This document shows positions 22,449-32,320 of a stretch of DNA of 64,000 nt, piece after piece. A program made the position numbers and the translations under genes. The notes under the pieces are model-generated. The model did no database searches and was not told the origin of the DNA. It saw only the letters and a program-made list of their open reading frames with translations. The DNA lies in contig NC_062975.1 of assembly GCF_023078275.1 (NCBI RefSeq), forward strand, positions 21,189,641 through 21,253,640, written 5' to 3'. The stretch is from Leguminivora glycinivorella (lineage: Eukaryota > Arthropoda > Insecta > Lepidoptera > Tortricidae). How positions within the stretch are numbered: position 1 is the first letter of the stretch; the number at the start of each line of letters is the position of its first letter.

Positions 22449-22909
22449 AGTGACCGTTAGCACTAGAAAGCTGAAATTTGGTACCAATATGTATATCAAT
22501 CACGCCAACAAAGTGCAAAAATAAAAAATGGAAAAAAATGTTTTATTAGGGTACCCCCCCTACATGTAAAGTGGGGGCTGATATTTTTTTTCATTCCAAC
22601 CCCAACGTGTGATATATTGTTGGATAGGTATTCAAAAATGAATAAGGGTTTACTAAGATCGTTTTTTGATAATATTAACATTTTCGGAAATAATCGCCCC
22701 TAAAGGAAAAAAAAGTGCGTCCCCCCCCCTCTAACTTTTGAACCATATGTTTAAAAAATATGAAAAAAATCACAAAAGTAGAACTTTGTAAATACTTTCT
22801 AGGAAAATTGTTTTGAACTTGATAGGTTCAGTAGTTTTTGAGAAAAATACGGAAAACTACGGAACCCTACACTGAGCGTGGCCCGACACGCTCTTGGCCG
22901 GTTTTTATA
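22449..22909 (-). repeat. Repeat family F3, copy 1 (lacks the GGAC array)
   Basis: Reverse complement of the first ~460 bp of 29764-30342 and 45108-45704. It ends at 'ctcttggccggttttt'. The end that carries (GGAC)n and the 'ctacggaaccctaaaa' terminus in other copies is missing. Confidence 0.85.
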
Positions 22910-23070
22910 GCCGTTAGCTCATAGCTTACTAGCTCGCCGTGGGACCAGTGTCTATAGCAGCACGCTCTGTATTGCCGGGCGCTTGTAACGTCTCACTACT
23001 CCCAGTCTCCTACTCACTAAAAGTTGGGCAAAGTCCAAAACTCTTAGTGCTGTAGCGCCATGCGCTTAAA

Positions 23071-23312
23071 GATCGGCCACACATGCGCGTTTTGAAAGCG
23101 TAGGCGGAGCATTAGCGGAGCGCAATGATAGCGGTGCGCCGGACGAACACTGGCGTTGCGCCCAGCGGACGCCGGCGGGAACTAACGAGTGCGGATTGCG
23201 AGCGGAATGCGCGCGGATTGCGAGCGGAACGCCAGCGTTCGCCCTGCGCACCGCTATCATTGCACTCCACTAACGCTACGCTATCGAAACGCTTTATGTG
23301 TGGCGGAGGCTT
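23071..23312. mobile_element. GC-rich palindromic MITE
   Basis: 'gcgcaatgatagcggtgcgc' (23120 on) is inverted as 'gcgcaccgctatcattgcac' (23246 on), and the match extends outward ('cgttttgaaagcgtag' with 'ctacgctatcgaaacg'). The centre contains a small 'gcgcgcggattgcgagcgga' direct repeat. The four overlapping frames here are artefacts of the palindrome and GC content. Confidence 0.75.
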
Positions 23313-23432
23313 TACGGTGTCCCAATCACTATATGCGCTCTGCAGAATGTTCGCATCAGCGCATAGTTCAGGCAACGGCCAGCAACCTTAGCTAGTACAA
23401 TATACAAGCGCGCATGCATGCTACATACTTAC

Positions 23433-23641
23433 ATCAACATCAATTCCAGGCTGCGGGAATATCCTCGTGAAAGGATACTCCTTCGGCAGATAGCTGAAGA
23501 ACTCCTGCCTGCCTCGATACCACTTGACGCTGTACAGCGTCTCGTTGCCTTCCAGCGTCCATTTGCATCCGAGTTGCACCTCGTCGCCAAGCCGGACGGC
23601 AGATGGCGCTATTAGCTGGACGTCTTTTAGCGCTAGCGTGT
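23433..23641 (-). CDS. beat: Beaten path (Beat) family Ig-domain exon
   Basis: This is a single internal exon of 209 bp on the minus strand. It is preceded by a polypyrimidine tract and acceptor (ttctctttgttacag, ending at 23642) and followed by a donor (gtaagtatg, starting at 23432). It enters with one base of a codon in the previous exon and leaves at a codon boundary. The ~69 residues read as the first half of the N-terminal Ig domain: ALKDVQLIAPSAVRLGDEVQ, then the B-strand cysteine in LGCKW, then LYSVKWYRGRQEFFSYLPKE and a PGIDVD end. The LYSVKWY-RG-EF block followed by P-KE is the signature of insect Beat proteins, secreted or membrane-attached Ig proteins that partner Side proteins in axon guidance. 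The paralogue (I to VII) cannot be decided from one exon. No other exon was recognised; Beat genes are known for very long introns. Confidence 0.85.
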
Positions 23642-23746
23642 CTGTAACAAAGAGAAACATTAAATTAGAGTAATGTTCTATTACACCTCGAAATCAGAGT
23701 CGCTAACCTAGAAAATAATTTTGATAACACAGGCCAATACAAGCAT

Positions 23747-24126
23747 TATTTAGTATTTATGTACTTTGTTTACTTGTGGATATTATTTTGGTTTATTTCT
23801 GACCTTTATTGTACTTCTATAAATTTGTGTCTATCTTACCTACTTTAATAATCCTCTCATCTAATCTAAAGTTAGCTGGAAAAGATCCCTTATTTAGTAT
23901 TTATATAGTTTATTTACTTGTGGATATTATTTTGGTTTATTTCTGACCTTTATTGTACTTTTGTAAGTTTGTCTATCTTACCTACTTTAATGTTCCTCTC
24001 ATCTAATCTAAGGTTAGCTGGAAAAGATCCTCTATAGGGATAAGTTTGCCTTTGTACCTCTGTTCCTGTAAACTGTATATAAATCTGTTGTACACAATAA
24101 AGTGATTACTACTACTACTACTACTA
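23747..24126 (+). mobile_element. LINE 3'UTR with internal duplication and (ACT)n tail
   Basis: A ~140-bp segment is duplicated in tandem: 23747-23889 resembles 23890-24031, sharing 'acttgtggatattattttgg' and 'ctcatctaatctaa'. After 'gttagctggaaaagatcctc' it runs through 'gtttgcctttgtacctctgt' to 'cacaataaagtgatt' and an (ACT)n microsatellite. This is a very common lepidopteran LINE 3' end. No coding part remains. Confidence 0.65.
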
Positions 24127-24900
24127 CAAACTTAATATCATTCACTTCATAATATTTTTTTTGTGATTTTTTTCCGTATGTTGAACATTTGTCGTTTTCT
24201 CGGTAGTATAAGTCGCTTAACTTCAATCACAGATAGTTACAGCTATGATAGTGACTCATCTTTTGACCTTAGGAAATGTCCGATATTACCAATGCCAAGA
24301 TGATCACATTTTATTTTAAACTAATTTTGTATTTTGAGTAGTGCTGCGGCTATAACTATTGTTTGAAATAACTTTTTTAAGTTCAATACGTATTCGGACT
24401 AAACGAGATAAACCAAGTTCTTATATTTCGGTCACGATTCAAGTTGTCCGGATACAAAAGACCAAAGGTTCGTCAACTTTTGGACCTTTGGATTGCCTAT
24501 CGGCAATGACAGGTAAAGTTGATGGTAAGTCTAAGATTGTGTTCTCAAAAAATCACTGCATCTACGCTAATAACCTGCACGAGCCCTTATGCGTTAAGTA
24601 GAAACCTATTGAAGAACCTGATCTTCTGATCAGCAGAAGTACAAGATGCCAAAATCCTCAGCCTTAAAGGGATTGACTGAATAAAATAAAAATACTGAAA
24701 CTCTGTCGGCATGGTTTAACAGGTAACCGCGACCATTAAATTCAACTGTTGCTGGATGGACCTGGTTTATTCGCCCTGACCAATTTGTGGTTTTTCCAAT
24801 TCGATTTTATTCCTTTTTATTTCAACCGGGGTTGTCATCGCGCCAACCTACTAATTTAAAGTCTGGGACTAGTTGTGTGGACAATATATAATAACGTATA
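24127..24900. other. No recognised feature
   Basis: The 80-aa frame at 24359-24601 has no motif. Nothing repeat-like with a partner in the window. Confidence 0.35.
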
Positions 24901-24904
24901 AGAA

Positions 24905-25080
24905 ATAAATTATACCTGATTCCCGGCCCGTCCACCAGTGGGCCTTGCCGTTTTTTATTTCGTGTATGATATCTATTTTAATTTATAATTTATATATAGT
25001 AGTATGACTACTTGAAAAACAAGAAATAACAAATCAAAAAAATATTCAATAAAATAATTTGATTTGTTCCCTATTTATAC
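24905..25080 (+). mobile_element. S2-type SINE, 5'-truncated copy
   Basis: Begins in the B-box region ('gattcccggcccgtccacca') and continues 'tgggccttgccgttttttat', matching the inverted copy at 37630-37690. It ends with the 'agtagtatgactacttgaaa' tail shared with 21510-21560 and 37030. Confidence 0.55.
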
Positions 25081-25770
25081 CTAGTTTGTTTATACTTATA
25101 AGGTATTTAATTAGATACCCAAATTGTCTCTTCTACTTCACATTTCCAAGGTAACATCATAAATTATAGGGCTACCTGTACCCTTATAATTCGAGGTATG
25201 TAATGTTGGATTGATTCTCAGGAGAAGAGTTTGAGATCAGAACGCATTGTTCTTGAAGATCGAATCAATCCGGAATTATCTTGAGGAAAAGTTATTTCCA
25301 GCTATGAGTATGCAAAGTTTCTAAAAAGAAGTCTAATAGGTAATAAAATCAAAACCTTCACTTCTATTCCGTATTCCGAGTCTACTGCAAACCACGTCCG
25401 ACGTGTCGCTGCCCTATCACACTTTCATCCGAATTTACAAGTGCGACAGGGGTTCGCGGTAGGCCCTCAGAATCTCGTCCATTGACAAACGTGTCGGCCA
25501 GACACCGGTAACCCTAACCGGCGACCGCAACAATCACATTAACCGCTGCTGGACGCAATTACCGCCTGGCTCACGAACGCGGCGAGATATCCTATATTCC
25601 AGACCTAGAGAGCCTAATAAGGAACGTATCCCCATCTTATATCTATATCATCTATAATTAAACGCTGCCAAATAACACTATACCCACTCATAGTGTTGTG
25701 TTCTTGTCAGTGATTTAGGTTTCCAGATCTCAAAGATATGTATGTTTCTTTTTTTCTCAGGCTATGTATG
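25081..25770. other. Mostly unclassified; weak inverted repeat
   Basis: 25405-25465 contains a loose inverted pair ('gtcgctgccctatcacactt' against 'aagtgcgacaggggttcgcg'), possibly an old MITE. Nothing else identified. Confidence 0.3.
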
Positions 25771-25771
25771 T

Positions 25772-25880
25772 TTTTTTTATGGGATAGGAGGCAAACGAGC
25801 AGACAGGTCGCCTGATGGTAAGCGATCACCGCCGCCCATGGACACCCGAAACACCAGAGGTGTTGGAGGTGCGTTGCCGG
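25772..25880 (-). mobile_element. CR1/Jockey-like LINE 3' end, short copy
   Basis: 'atgggataggaggcaaacga' through 'gtaagcgatcaccgccgccc' to 'gtgcgttgccggccgttata' matches the 3' end of 17740-18160 (minus strand). It contains 3'UTR and only the last few codons. Confidence 0.7.
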
Positions 25881-25967
25881 CCGTTATAAAACAGTTCTAT
25901 TACTGGCACCTTGCCTATAGGCTCCGGTGAGAAATTGGTTGGTTTTGACTTTTGATACAGAGGTATT

Positions 25968-26116
25968 GCGAAAAGCTTTTCCATCGTATTTTTCCGGAAA
26001 CGTTCGTATTTCTCATGCTACTTCAGACAGCGCCAGTACGTCTTGTACTGAGACTGTCTGGAATAGAATGACACGTTCGTACGTTTCCGTAAGAGTACGA
26101 AGAAAAAGCTTTTCGC
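25968..26116. mobile_element. Palindromic MITE, ~149 bp
   Basis: The ends 'gcgaaaagctttt' (25968) and 'aaaagcttttcgc' (to 26116) are inverted, and the arms pair through 'ggaaacgttcgta' and 'tacgtttcc' to 'cagacagcgccagtacgtct' against 'agactgtctg'. A 116-aa frame runs across it but follows the palindrome and is rejected as a gene. Confidence 0.7.
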
Positions 26117-26453
26117 ACTTCATCCGTTATACTCGCACAGTTGGTGCGTTTAGTAGTCCAAAAAGTATCGAGGTCATTTCGTCAATGCCGCCGTCGATGG
26201 ATAAAATGTTGTTTATTGCAGAACCAGTAAAATTGCTGACGTCTGGATTTACAATATCAGCATGCTCATGTTCATAACACAATTTGGCTGGCAATTATAA
26301 TACCTTCGTGTGACATTAGCTGATCGTTTAACATGCTGTAATGGCGGCTGTGTTAATTGCATTAGGGAGAGTTTAATGTAATTGGGTCGTTATGCGTTGT
26401 ATTATTATAATAAATGTATTTACTGGTAATAAAGAGGTAGCAAATGAGCAAAT

Positions 26454-26580
26454 AGTACATTACGATACAAGTGCGTAAAAAAGGAAGTTCGAAACGAGTG
26501 GCGATAAATTAAAACACGACCGAAGGGAGTGTTTTAAATCGACACGAGTTACGAATTTCCTTTTCGCACGTGTATCGTAC
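26454..26580 (-). repeat. Hairpin-bearing repeat F8, copy 2
   Basis: 'gtacattacgatacaagtgc' then 'gtaaaa' on the left is the inverse of 'ttttcgcacgtgtatcgtac' on the right. The middle ('aaaacacgaccgaagggagt' then 'gtttt') forms a second stem. It matches 20040-20192 inverted. Confidence 0.65.
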
Positions 26581-27059
26581 GACGTTTTTCAGTACTCCGA
26601 AGTTTCGACCTGGCATAATATAATGAACCACTTCTCGCACTAGTGCGTAAAAAAACACCATCTGTACTGAAAAATAATATTTTGAGTGATTAAACAAGGC
26701 TAAAAAAGAGTGAAAAAAAAACAAGACGAAGAAAAGGTAAAATAATTTCAATTTATCGTTTTCAACACAAGCAGATGCAAAAGTTCTAGGAAAAAAAAGA
26801 GGGGATCACATTTTTATTACGATAGTACAAAAAACCACTACTTAATACTTTTTTATCAGTTCAAATTGAGCACTTCACTCGTCGCCTCCTCTCGAACCTG
26901 ATATTTTTACTTTCCAAACAAAATAATTTCATGCGTTTAAGTATTTTTGCCGCTTTGCAAACGCCTTAGTTGTTCTACTCATAATCTGACCTACATCAAC
27001 TACAACATTTTGAAAAAACCCCAGCATAGTGTAGTGGGCCGATTTTCATCAAACAAGGC
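26581..27059. other. No recognised feature
   Basis: AT-rich. The minus-strand 80-aa frame at 26509-26751 is phenylalanine-rich low complexity and not credible as a gene. Confidence 0.35.
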
Positions 27060-27137
27060 TAAGGAAATCTAAATCGGTTCGAAAGCTACGATGTCACAGA
27101 CAGACACGTCAAACTTATAACACATTACGCGGGGTTA
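27060..27137 (+). repeat. F7 repeat, copy 2 (short)
   Basis: 'aaatcggttcgaaagctacg' then 'atgtcacagacagacacgtc', 'aaacttataacacatta', 'cgcggggtta' parallel 12790-12937, without the long CAGA run. Confidence 0.55.
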
Positions 27138-27188
27138 CAAATGGACAAATAATTTTTCAGTCGATATCACGTGAAATTCAAATTATAT

Positions 27189-27325
27189 TAGTAATCGATA
27201 AAACAAATGGCATCAAACTCTTTCAGTGAAGCTGGAAACTTGCTAATTGACAGCCATTTAAGCACGACGTGTAACAGTAACCGAAACGTTAACAAGCGGG
27301 GATGCGGCAGAGTAAAATATTGTAC
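27189..27325 (+). repeat. Diverged direct repeat D1, copy 1
   Basis: Aligns with 27374-27508 end to end: 'ttagtaatcgat', 'aagctggaaac(t/g)tgctaatt', 'gacagccatt(t/c)aagcacg', 'aacagtaaccga', 'gttaacaagc(g/a)gg', 'taaaatattgtac'. It has no TE hallmark. Both copies lie in the presumed intron upstream of the Beat exon. Confidence 0.75.
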
Positions 27326-27373
27326 CTATTCAGGACGATTTAATGTAGGGCGTCAGTTTCACGAACAATGGTA

Positions 27374-27508
27374 TTAGTATTCGATATAGCAAATTAAATA
27401 AAACTCTTTTGGTTAAAGCTGGAAACGTGCTAATTGACAGCCATTCAAGCACGTGGAACAGTAACCGATATGTTAACAAGCAGGAACGGCGGGCGTAAAA
27501 TATTGTAC
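27374..27508 (+). repeat. Diverged direct repeat D1, copy 2
   Basis: Partner of 27189-27325, about 185 bp downstream, roughly 80-85 percent alike by eye with small indels. It is an old local duplication. Confidence 0.75.
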
Positions 27509-28240
27509 TGAGTTAATGGTTTATTAAAGTGATTGTGGCAATACCAAGCCTATTGAAGAGAGTTTCTGTAGATAATTATAATTTAATGTTTTTCTTTCAT
27601 AAGCCTCGGAGTAGGTTTTTGTTACTAAATTGCGCGTATGAGAGTTATGTTAAAGAAAAATCTAAATATTTTCATCATTTTCGTTTACCTTTACCACGAC
27701 GACAAATATGTCTTCCGAGTTTTTATCAAAAATTTAACCACTTTTTTGGCTTGGGAAATGTTTTGAAATACCGAAGCATTTTTATCTTCAATTTGTATAA
27801 TATAAAGAATACGATCAGTAAACGAAGAAACAATAAACAAACAAAATCTGAAATCTGAATAATATATTGATATATAAACAAAATTGTCCATCATATCTTT
27901 AGTTCTCACAGAATATAACAGATTTTTTTTCTATGTATTTTATGCTCTCAAAAAAGCTGAGGGCTTACCGCGAAGACCGATGTAAAAAAAATCCAGGCAT
28001 CTTTCTCTATCCAGTCACAGGCTGCTATTTGCGAACATTGGTGTCCGCGGTAGGCTCGGTTATTATACGTTTAACAGTAAGCGATATAGCATGCGGCCGC
28101 GGTGGCGGGCTGGCGGTAATTCCATTAAGGAGGGCTTAATGTCATTGATACGGTACTCTGTGCGGTGATTGTATTAAATTGATGTCTGTCAATTACTATT
28201 TTATTGAACGACCGGTAGGTATGTGCCATTGTTTTTTGTG
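27509..28240. other. No gene; one short motif shared with 26360
   Basis: 'taattccattaaggagggct' then 'taatgtcattg' (28118-28148) resembles 'taattgcattagggagagtt' then 'taatgtaattg' (26355-26385). The 109-aa frame at 27529-27858 has no motif. Confidence 0.35.
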
Positions 28241-28262
28241 TGATGAGTATAGATGGTTGTAC

Positions 28263-28777
28263 ATACGTAGTAAAAGCGTGCGACTTTCGATCCGGAGGTC
28301 TCGGGTTGGAACCCCGGCTCGTACAAATGAGTTTTTCGGAACTTATGTGCGAAATGTCATTTGATGTTTCACATCCTTTTTTTTTTTTTTTTTTTATTAT
28401 AAATGGGCTTACTCTTGACCACAGACTAGCCAAAGGCAAAGACGTGGCCTACGATGGAGTGAGCTCGCCCAGAAGATGCCTGTTCACTCTTGATTTGAAG
28501 GTTGCCGGGTTATATGAGCTCGGAAATATAGCCGCCGGCAAGGAATTCCACTCCTTGGCACTTGGCAGTGCGCATCCCAGTCGCTTTCGGTGAAGGAAAA
28601 CATCGTGAGGAAACTGGACTTATTCCAATAAGGGCTAGTTACCCTTCGGGTTGGAAGGTCAGATGGCAGTCGCTTTAGTAAAACTAGTGCCTACGCCAAA
28701 CCTTGGCATTAGTTGTCAAAGCGGACCCTAGGCACTCATGAGCCGTGGCAAATGTGCCGGGATAACGCAAGGAGGAT
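28263..28777 (+). mobile_element. tRNA-derived SINE family T1, split by a LINE end
   Basis: The head (28271-28325) carries 'gtaaaagcgtgcgactttcg' and a B-box-like 'gggttggaaccc'. The body resumes at 28579 ('cagtcgctttcggtgaagga') and ends 'gccgggataacgcaaggagg'. A 21-bp target duplication with one mismatch flanks it (28242-28262 and 28778-28798). A second copy is at 38180-38489 and a truncated one at 31112-31171. Confidence 0.8.
28376..28578 (-). mobile_element. LINE 3' end inserted in SINE T1
   Basis: Starts with a ~20-base T-run (poly(A) of a minus-strand insert) and matches the reverse complement of 32975-33146, including the C-terminal codons and the 'gggcttactcttgaccacag' 3'UTR. A short CATCC appears at both junctions and may be the target duplication. 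It is 5'-truncated to ~200 bp. Confidence 0.75.
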
Positions 28778-28831
28778 GATGAGTACAGATGGTTGTACCT
28801 TACAGTACCGTTGGTTTCATAACATTATGCT

Positions 28832-28872
28832 ATGTGAATCACGAAATAGACCCACCATTTCGTGATTCACAT
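28832..28872. other. Perfect 16-bp stem, 9-nt loop hairpin
   Basis: ATGTGAATCACGAAAT (28832-28847) is the exact reverse complement of 28857-28872; the loop is AGACCCACC. The stem sequence is unrelated to the hairpin at 13031 but the geometry is the same. Confidence 0.85.
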
Positions 28873-29503
28873 TACCTTCTTCTGTTGTTTTAGTTGTCTG
28901 TATGCGTCTGTTAATGTGTTTGACTGTTAATAATAGGTAAATGTTGTTGACAAAGTAGTTAAGTTTGAAATCATCTGTGTTACTTTTCCCCGTGATCTCT
29001 ATTTACATAAAATTTACAAGCCGTAAAAAGTCCATCAACATGTTGTGTCTGTAATCAATCAAAAGAACCAAATTGCCTATAAATGAGTGAAAAGAGGTCG
29101 TAGAAAAGTTAGGTACTTACTAAATAACCAAGTTTTGCGTTTATGCGCAAGATTAATACAATTACTATCTAAGTAATTTGAGGATGATAGAAATGAAGAA
29201 ACTTCGTAGACACAACAAATAAAAGCTTCTAAAAAGGTTTTTTTTGTCAATGGTAAAGGATATGATTGATAGGAGAATTTCTTTATTTCACGAAGTTTTT
29301 CAGCAAGCAACTTTAAAAATAGAAAATCTCTGCAATATCTCTATCTCGGTCACATCATTATTTGGAGTAACAGAAGGACACGAAATTGCTACACTACTTG
29401 TCCTAAAGGTGCTCACATATTATCGGACAATGTTAGTTAAATAATCGCAAAAAGTAAACGTGTTGCCGGATAACTGACAAACTGATCGTCCGGTAGTAAT
29501 CAG
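28873..29503. other. No recognised feature
   Basis: AT-rich, with small opposing frames (66-77 aa) lacking motifs. Confidence 0.35.
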
Positions 29504-30536
29504 TAGAGAGCGGATTTCAGGTGGCGATTTAAATATTAATATGGATATGAATCGCATAATTTATAATATTTTTTTATTTTAATAAAATGTATCGGAACAT
29601 AGGCAAAACTCTTTTTGAATGGCTTGGTGAATATTTATGATAATAATGAAAAAAATGTTTGTTATTTTTTTTATAGTGTATTTATTTCAGTTCTTCTTCT
29701 TTAATATTTCGTCTGCGCATTAGACAGTAAAAACTTCGATTACGACTCAAAAAGAGTAGAAAAACCGGCCAAGAGCGTGTCGGGCCACGCTCAGTGTAGG
29801 GTTCCGTAGTTTTCCGTATTTTTCTCAAAAACTACTGAACCTATGAAGTTCAAAATAATTTTCCTAGAAAGTCTTTATAAAGTTCTACTTTTGTGATTTT
29901 TTTTCATATTTTTTAAACATACGGTTCAAAAGTTAGAGGGGGGCGCACTTTTTTTTCTTTAAGAGCGATTATTTCCGAAAATATTAATATTATCAAAAAA
30001 CCATCTTAGTAAACCCTTATTCATTTTTAAATACCTATCCAACAATATATCAGACGTTCGGGTTGGAATGAAAAAAATATCAGCCCCCACTTTTCATGTA
30101 GGGGGGGTACCCTAATAAAACATTTTTTTCCATTTTTATTTTTGCACTTTGTCGGCGTGATTGATATACATATTGGTACCAAATTTCAGTTTTCTAGTGC
30201 TAACGGTTACTGAGATTATCCGCGGACGGACGGACGGACGGACGGACGGACGGACGGACGGACGGACGGACGGACGGACGGACGGACAGACAGACATGGC
30301 GAAACTATAAGGGTTCCTAGTTGACTACGGAACCCTAAAAATGAAAATAATTCGCTTCCTGTATACAAACCTTTATTTACAATTAAATGCTTTTAAATGT
30401 AATTCAGCGAAGTTTGCGGTGTGTGATGTAATAATAATAGATTTTATTATAAGACCTTATTATAAACCACAGTTAAAAAATTGCACTGTTCATATCCATA
30501 TAAATATTTAAATCGCTACCTGAAATCCGGTCTCTA
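29504..30536. mobile_element. TIR element interrupted by repeat F3
   Basis: 'tagagagcggatttcaggtg' on the left (29504) is the inverse of 'acctgaaatccggtctcta' on the right (to 30536). The match continues inward ('gcgatttaaatatt', 'atatggatatgaa'), about 48 bp of TIR with few mismatches. Removing F3 (29764-30342) leaves a ~450-bp noncoding element. Confidence 0.7.
29764..30342 (+). repeat. Repeat family F3, copy 2, with (GGAC)n
   Basis: Starts 'accggccaagagcgtgtcgg' and ends 'ttgactacggaaccctaaaa'. The inverted words 'tagggttccgtag' (29797) and 'ctacggaaccct' (30325) lie near the two ends. A (GGAC)n array occupies 30223-30287, followed by 'agacagacatggcgaaacta'. It is collinear with 45108-45704. 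Confidence 0.85.
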
Positions 30537-30830
30537 GTAAAAACACTAAGCCCCTTGCTAGTTTTCTAACAAAATAGGTTGCACGAAAGTAACATTACCT
30601 ATAACGAAAATCAATAACCCAATATTCATAGTCTATTTATCTAACAGTCCTCCTAAATTGAGTTGCTTTGGCACGATGCTAAGACAAATACTTGATTCGA
30701 AGGTTATCCTTCGCAAATTCTCTTAAGCTGACTAAGTGGGCACTGTTATGATAATAAATACAGTTAAGGGAATGTAAAGACCAAGAAATTAGAAGAAAAT
30801 TCGGACTTACATAATAATATTATCTTGACG

Positions 30831-31075
30831 ACCGGTCTGGTGCAGTCGGTAGTGACCCTGCCTGCTACGCCGCGGTCCCGGGTTCAAATCCTGGTTAAGG
30901 CATTTATTTGTGTGATGAACGATTTGTTCCTAAGTCATGGATGTTTTCTATGTATATAAGTATTTATATATTATATATATCGTTGTCTGAGTACCCACAA
31001 CACAAGTCTTCTTGAGCTTACCATGGGCCTCAGTCAATCTGTGTAAGAATGTCCTATAATATTTATTTATTTATC
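30831..31075 (+). mobile_element. tRNA-derived SINE family S1, full-length copy
   Basis: The tRNA-like head at 30831-30901 has an A-box-like 'tctggtgcagtcggtagtg' and B box GGTTCAAATCC. A short linker follows. The ~120-bp tail (30955-31075: 'cgttgtctgagtacccacaa', 'cttgagcttaccatgggcct', 'cagtcaatctgtgtaagaat') ends in (TTTA)n. This tail matches the 3' end of the LINE at 40971-44095. TTATCTT occurs next to both ends and may be the target duplication. Confidence 0.8.
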
Positions 31076-31111
31076 TTTCAATTATTAGAACGATTGACAT
31101 ATGAGTCATTT

Positions 31112-31171
31112 GTCAAAGCGGACCCCAGGCTCCATATGCCGTGGCAAATAGCGGGGTAACGCAAGGAGGAG
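31112..31171 (+). mobile_element. SINE T1 fragment with 9-bp target duplication
   Basis: 60 bp of the T1 3' end ('gtcaaagcggaccccaggct' to 'cgcaaggaggag') is flanked by GAGTCATTT at 31103-31111 and 31172-31180. It shows that 5'-truncated T1 copies insert by target-primed reverse transcription. Confidence 0.75.
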
Positions 31172-31180
31172 GAGTCATTT

Positions 31181-31866
31181 TAAAATAGAAAAGTAATTGC
31201 ACAGTTTGGTCCAAAATAAAATTAAGCATTTTCAAGACCGACACTTAGACGATAATTAGGGGCTGCTCACTCCGCGATTCTTTTGCCAAGCTATAAGTAC
31301 ATGCCGGCGGCCGCGCATTCGCGGCCCATTCAGTGGTGATAATCTTCACGCGGCGCAATAGAACTCAATGTCAGCTACTCGCGTGCGGTCCGTTTGTTAG
31401 TAGGTAAGAATTACGAAAGGCGGCATTTTGTGAACATCAAAGCAGTGAGCCTTCTGTACTTGTACATGTACTATTATATATTCTGTGTTCTAATCAAAAC
31501 CTAGCAGTAATGTGCTATTAGCCAAAGTAACTAGCAAATCCAATTTTCTAGCCACCAATTACAGTCTGTCATCGTAGCCAAAAGCCGTTTCATTTAATGT
31601 TTGATCAAGCCAGCAAGCCGCAAATCGCCACCACACAATTTGGGAGCCCAGTTTATTTATTTAGGGCATTACTCCAACTTTGAATGGAATTTGAGGTGAA
31701 AGTTGAACATTATTAGTAACCTCTGCACATCATTTTGGGATAGTTTTAGAATATATTAGAGCAGCTACAAACCCAATAGCATATGCTAGTATATTAAAGG
31801 AACTTTAATAATAAATCTGTTGGTATTGAAGTTTAGAAAAGCTATGCAAACATCGAATATTATATT
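31181..31866. other. No recognised feature
   Basis: Contains a GC-richer patch at 31300-31390 without coding or repeat evidence. Confidence 0.35.
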
Positions 31867-32320
31867 CCTGACCAGAAATATACACTGTTTTTTTTTTGTT
31901 TTCCGTTAATGTTGACACGTAGCTAGGTTCATTATCAGCAACCAACCTGTATATCACTTTTACATAATAAATTAATTTATTAGTGTGAGAGACCCTTAAG
32001 AATAACATTCAAGTTAGTGTCAAGTGATTGACGGCACATGTCAAAACAAATAACATTAGGAATTGGTAAAGGCTGTCGCACACGTGTTTAGTTAAGACGC
32101 TAGTTTCTTAGATAAATTTATTGTATTTTATCTAAAGAACCTTCCATTAAAGTTAACGGAATTCAATAAAAACAGGGTGTATGTCAATTATCAGGAGGGC
32201 GCTGTTATTCTGATGAATGGAGTGACAGTTCAGTTTAGTATGAAGAGCTAGCGTAGTAGCGTATAGTTCTTATGAATTTCCGCAACATGGCGCATGTCTA
32301 GTCATATATTTCTGGTCAGG
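31867..32320 (-). mobile_element. Nonautonomous TIR element sharing a module with 5501-6406
   Basis: CCTGACCAGAAATATA (31867-31882) is perfectly inverted at 32305-32320. The interior 31880-32185 is the reverse complement of 5578-5945 (for example 'aggttcattatcagcaacca' against the complement of 'tggttcctaataatgaacct'). No transposase frame. Confidence 0.65.

Noticed and set aside
23066..23395. Four overlapping frames of 64-88 aa near the Beat exon
   Set aside because: They overlie a GC-rich palindrome and encode Arg/Ala/Ser-rich low-complexity sequence; not Ig-like.
25927..26277. 116-aa plus-strand frame
   Set aside because: It runs across a palindromic MITE and the start of a LINE end lies just upstream; no motif and no splice context.
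27529..27858. 109-aa ORF as a host gene
   Set aside because: Lys/Phe/Asn-rich, no recognisable motif and no supporting context.
30223..30287. Regular GGAC repeats as a CRISPR-like or centromeric array
   Set aside because: Simple tetranucleotide microsatellite inside repeat F3, with no spacers.
30831..30901. Genuine tRNA gene
   Set aside because: Same reasoning: it is the head of SINE S1, repeated at 40213.
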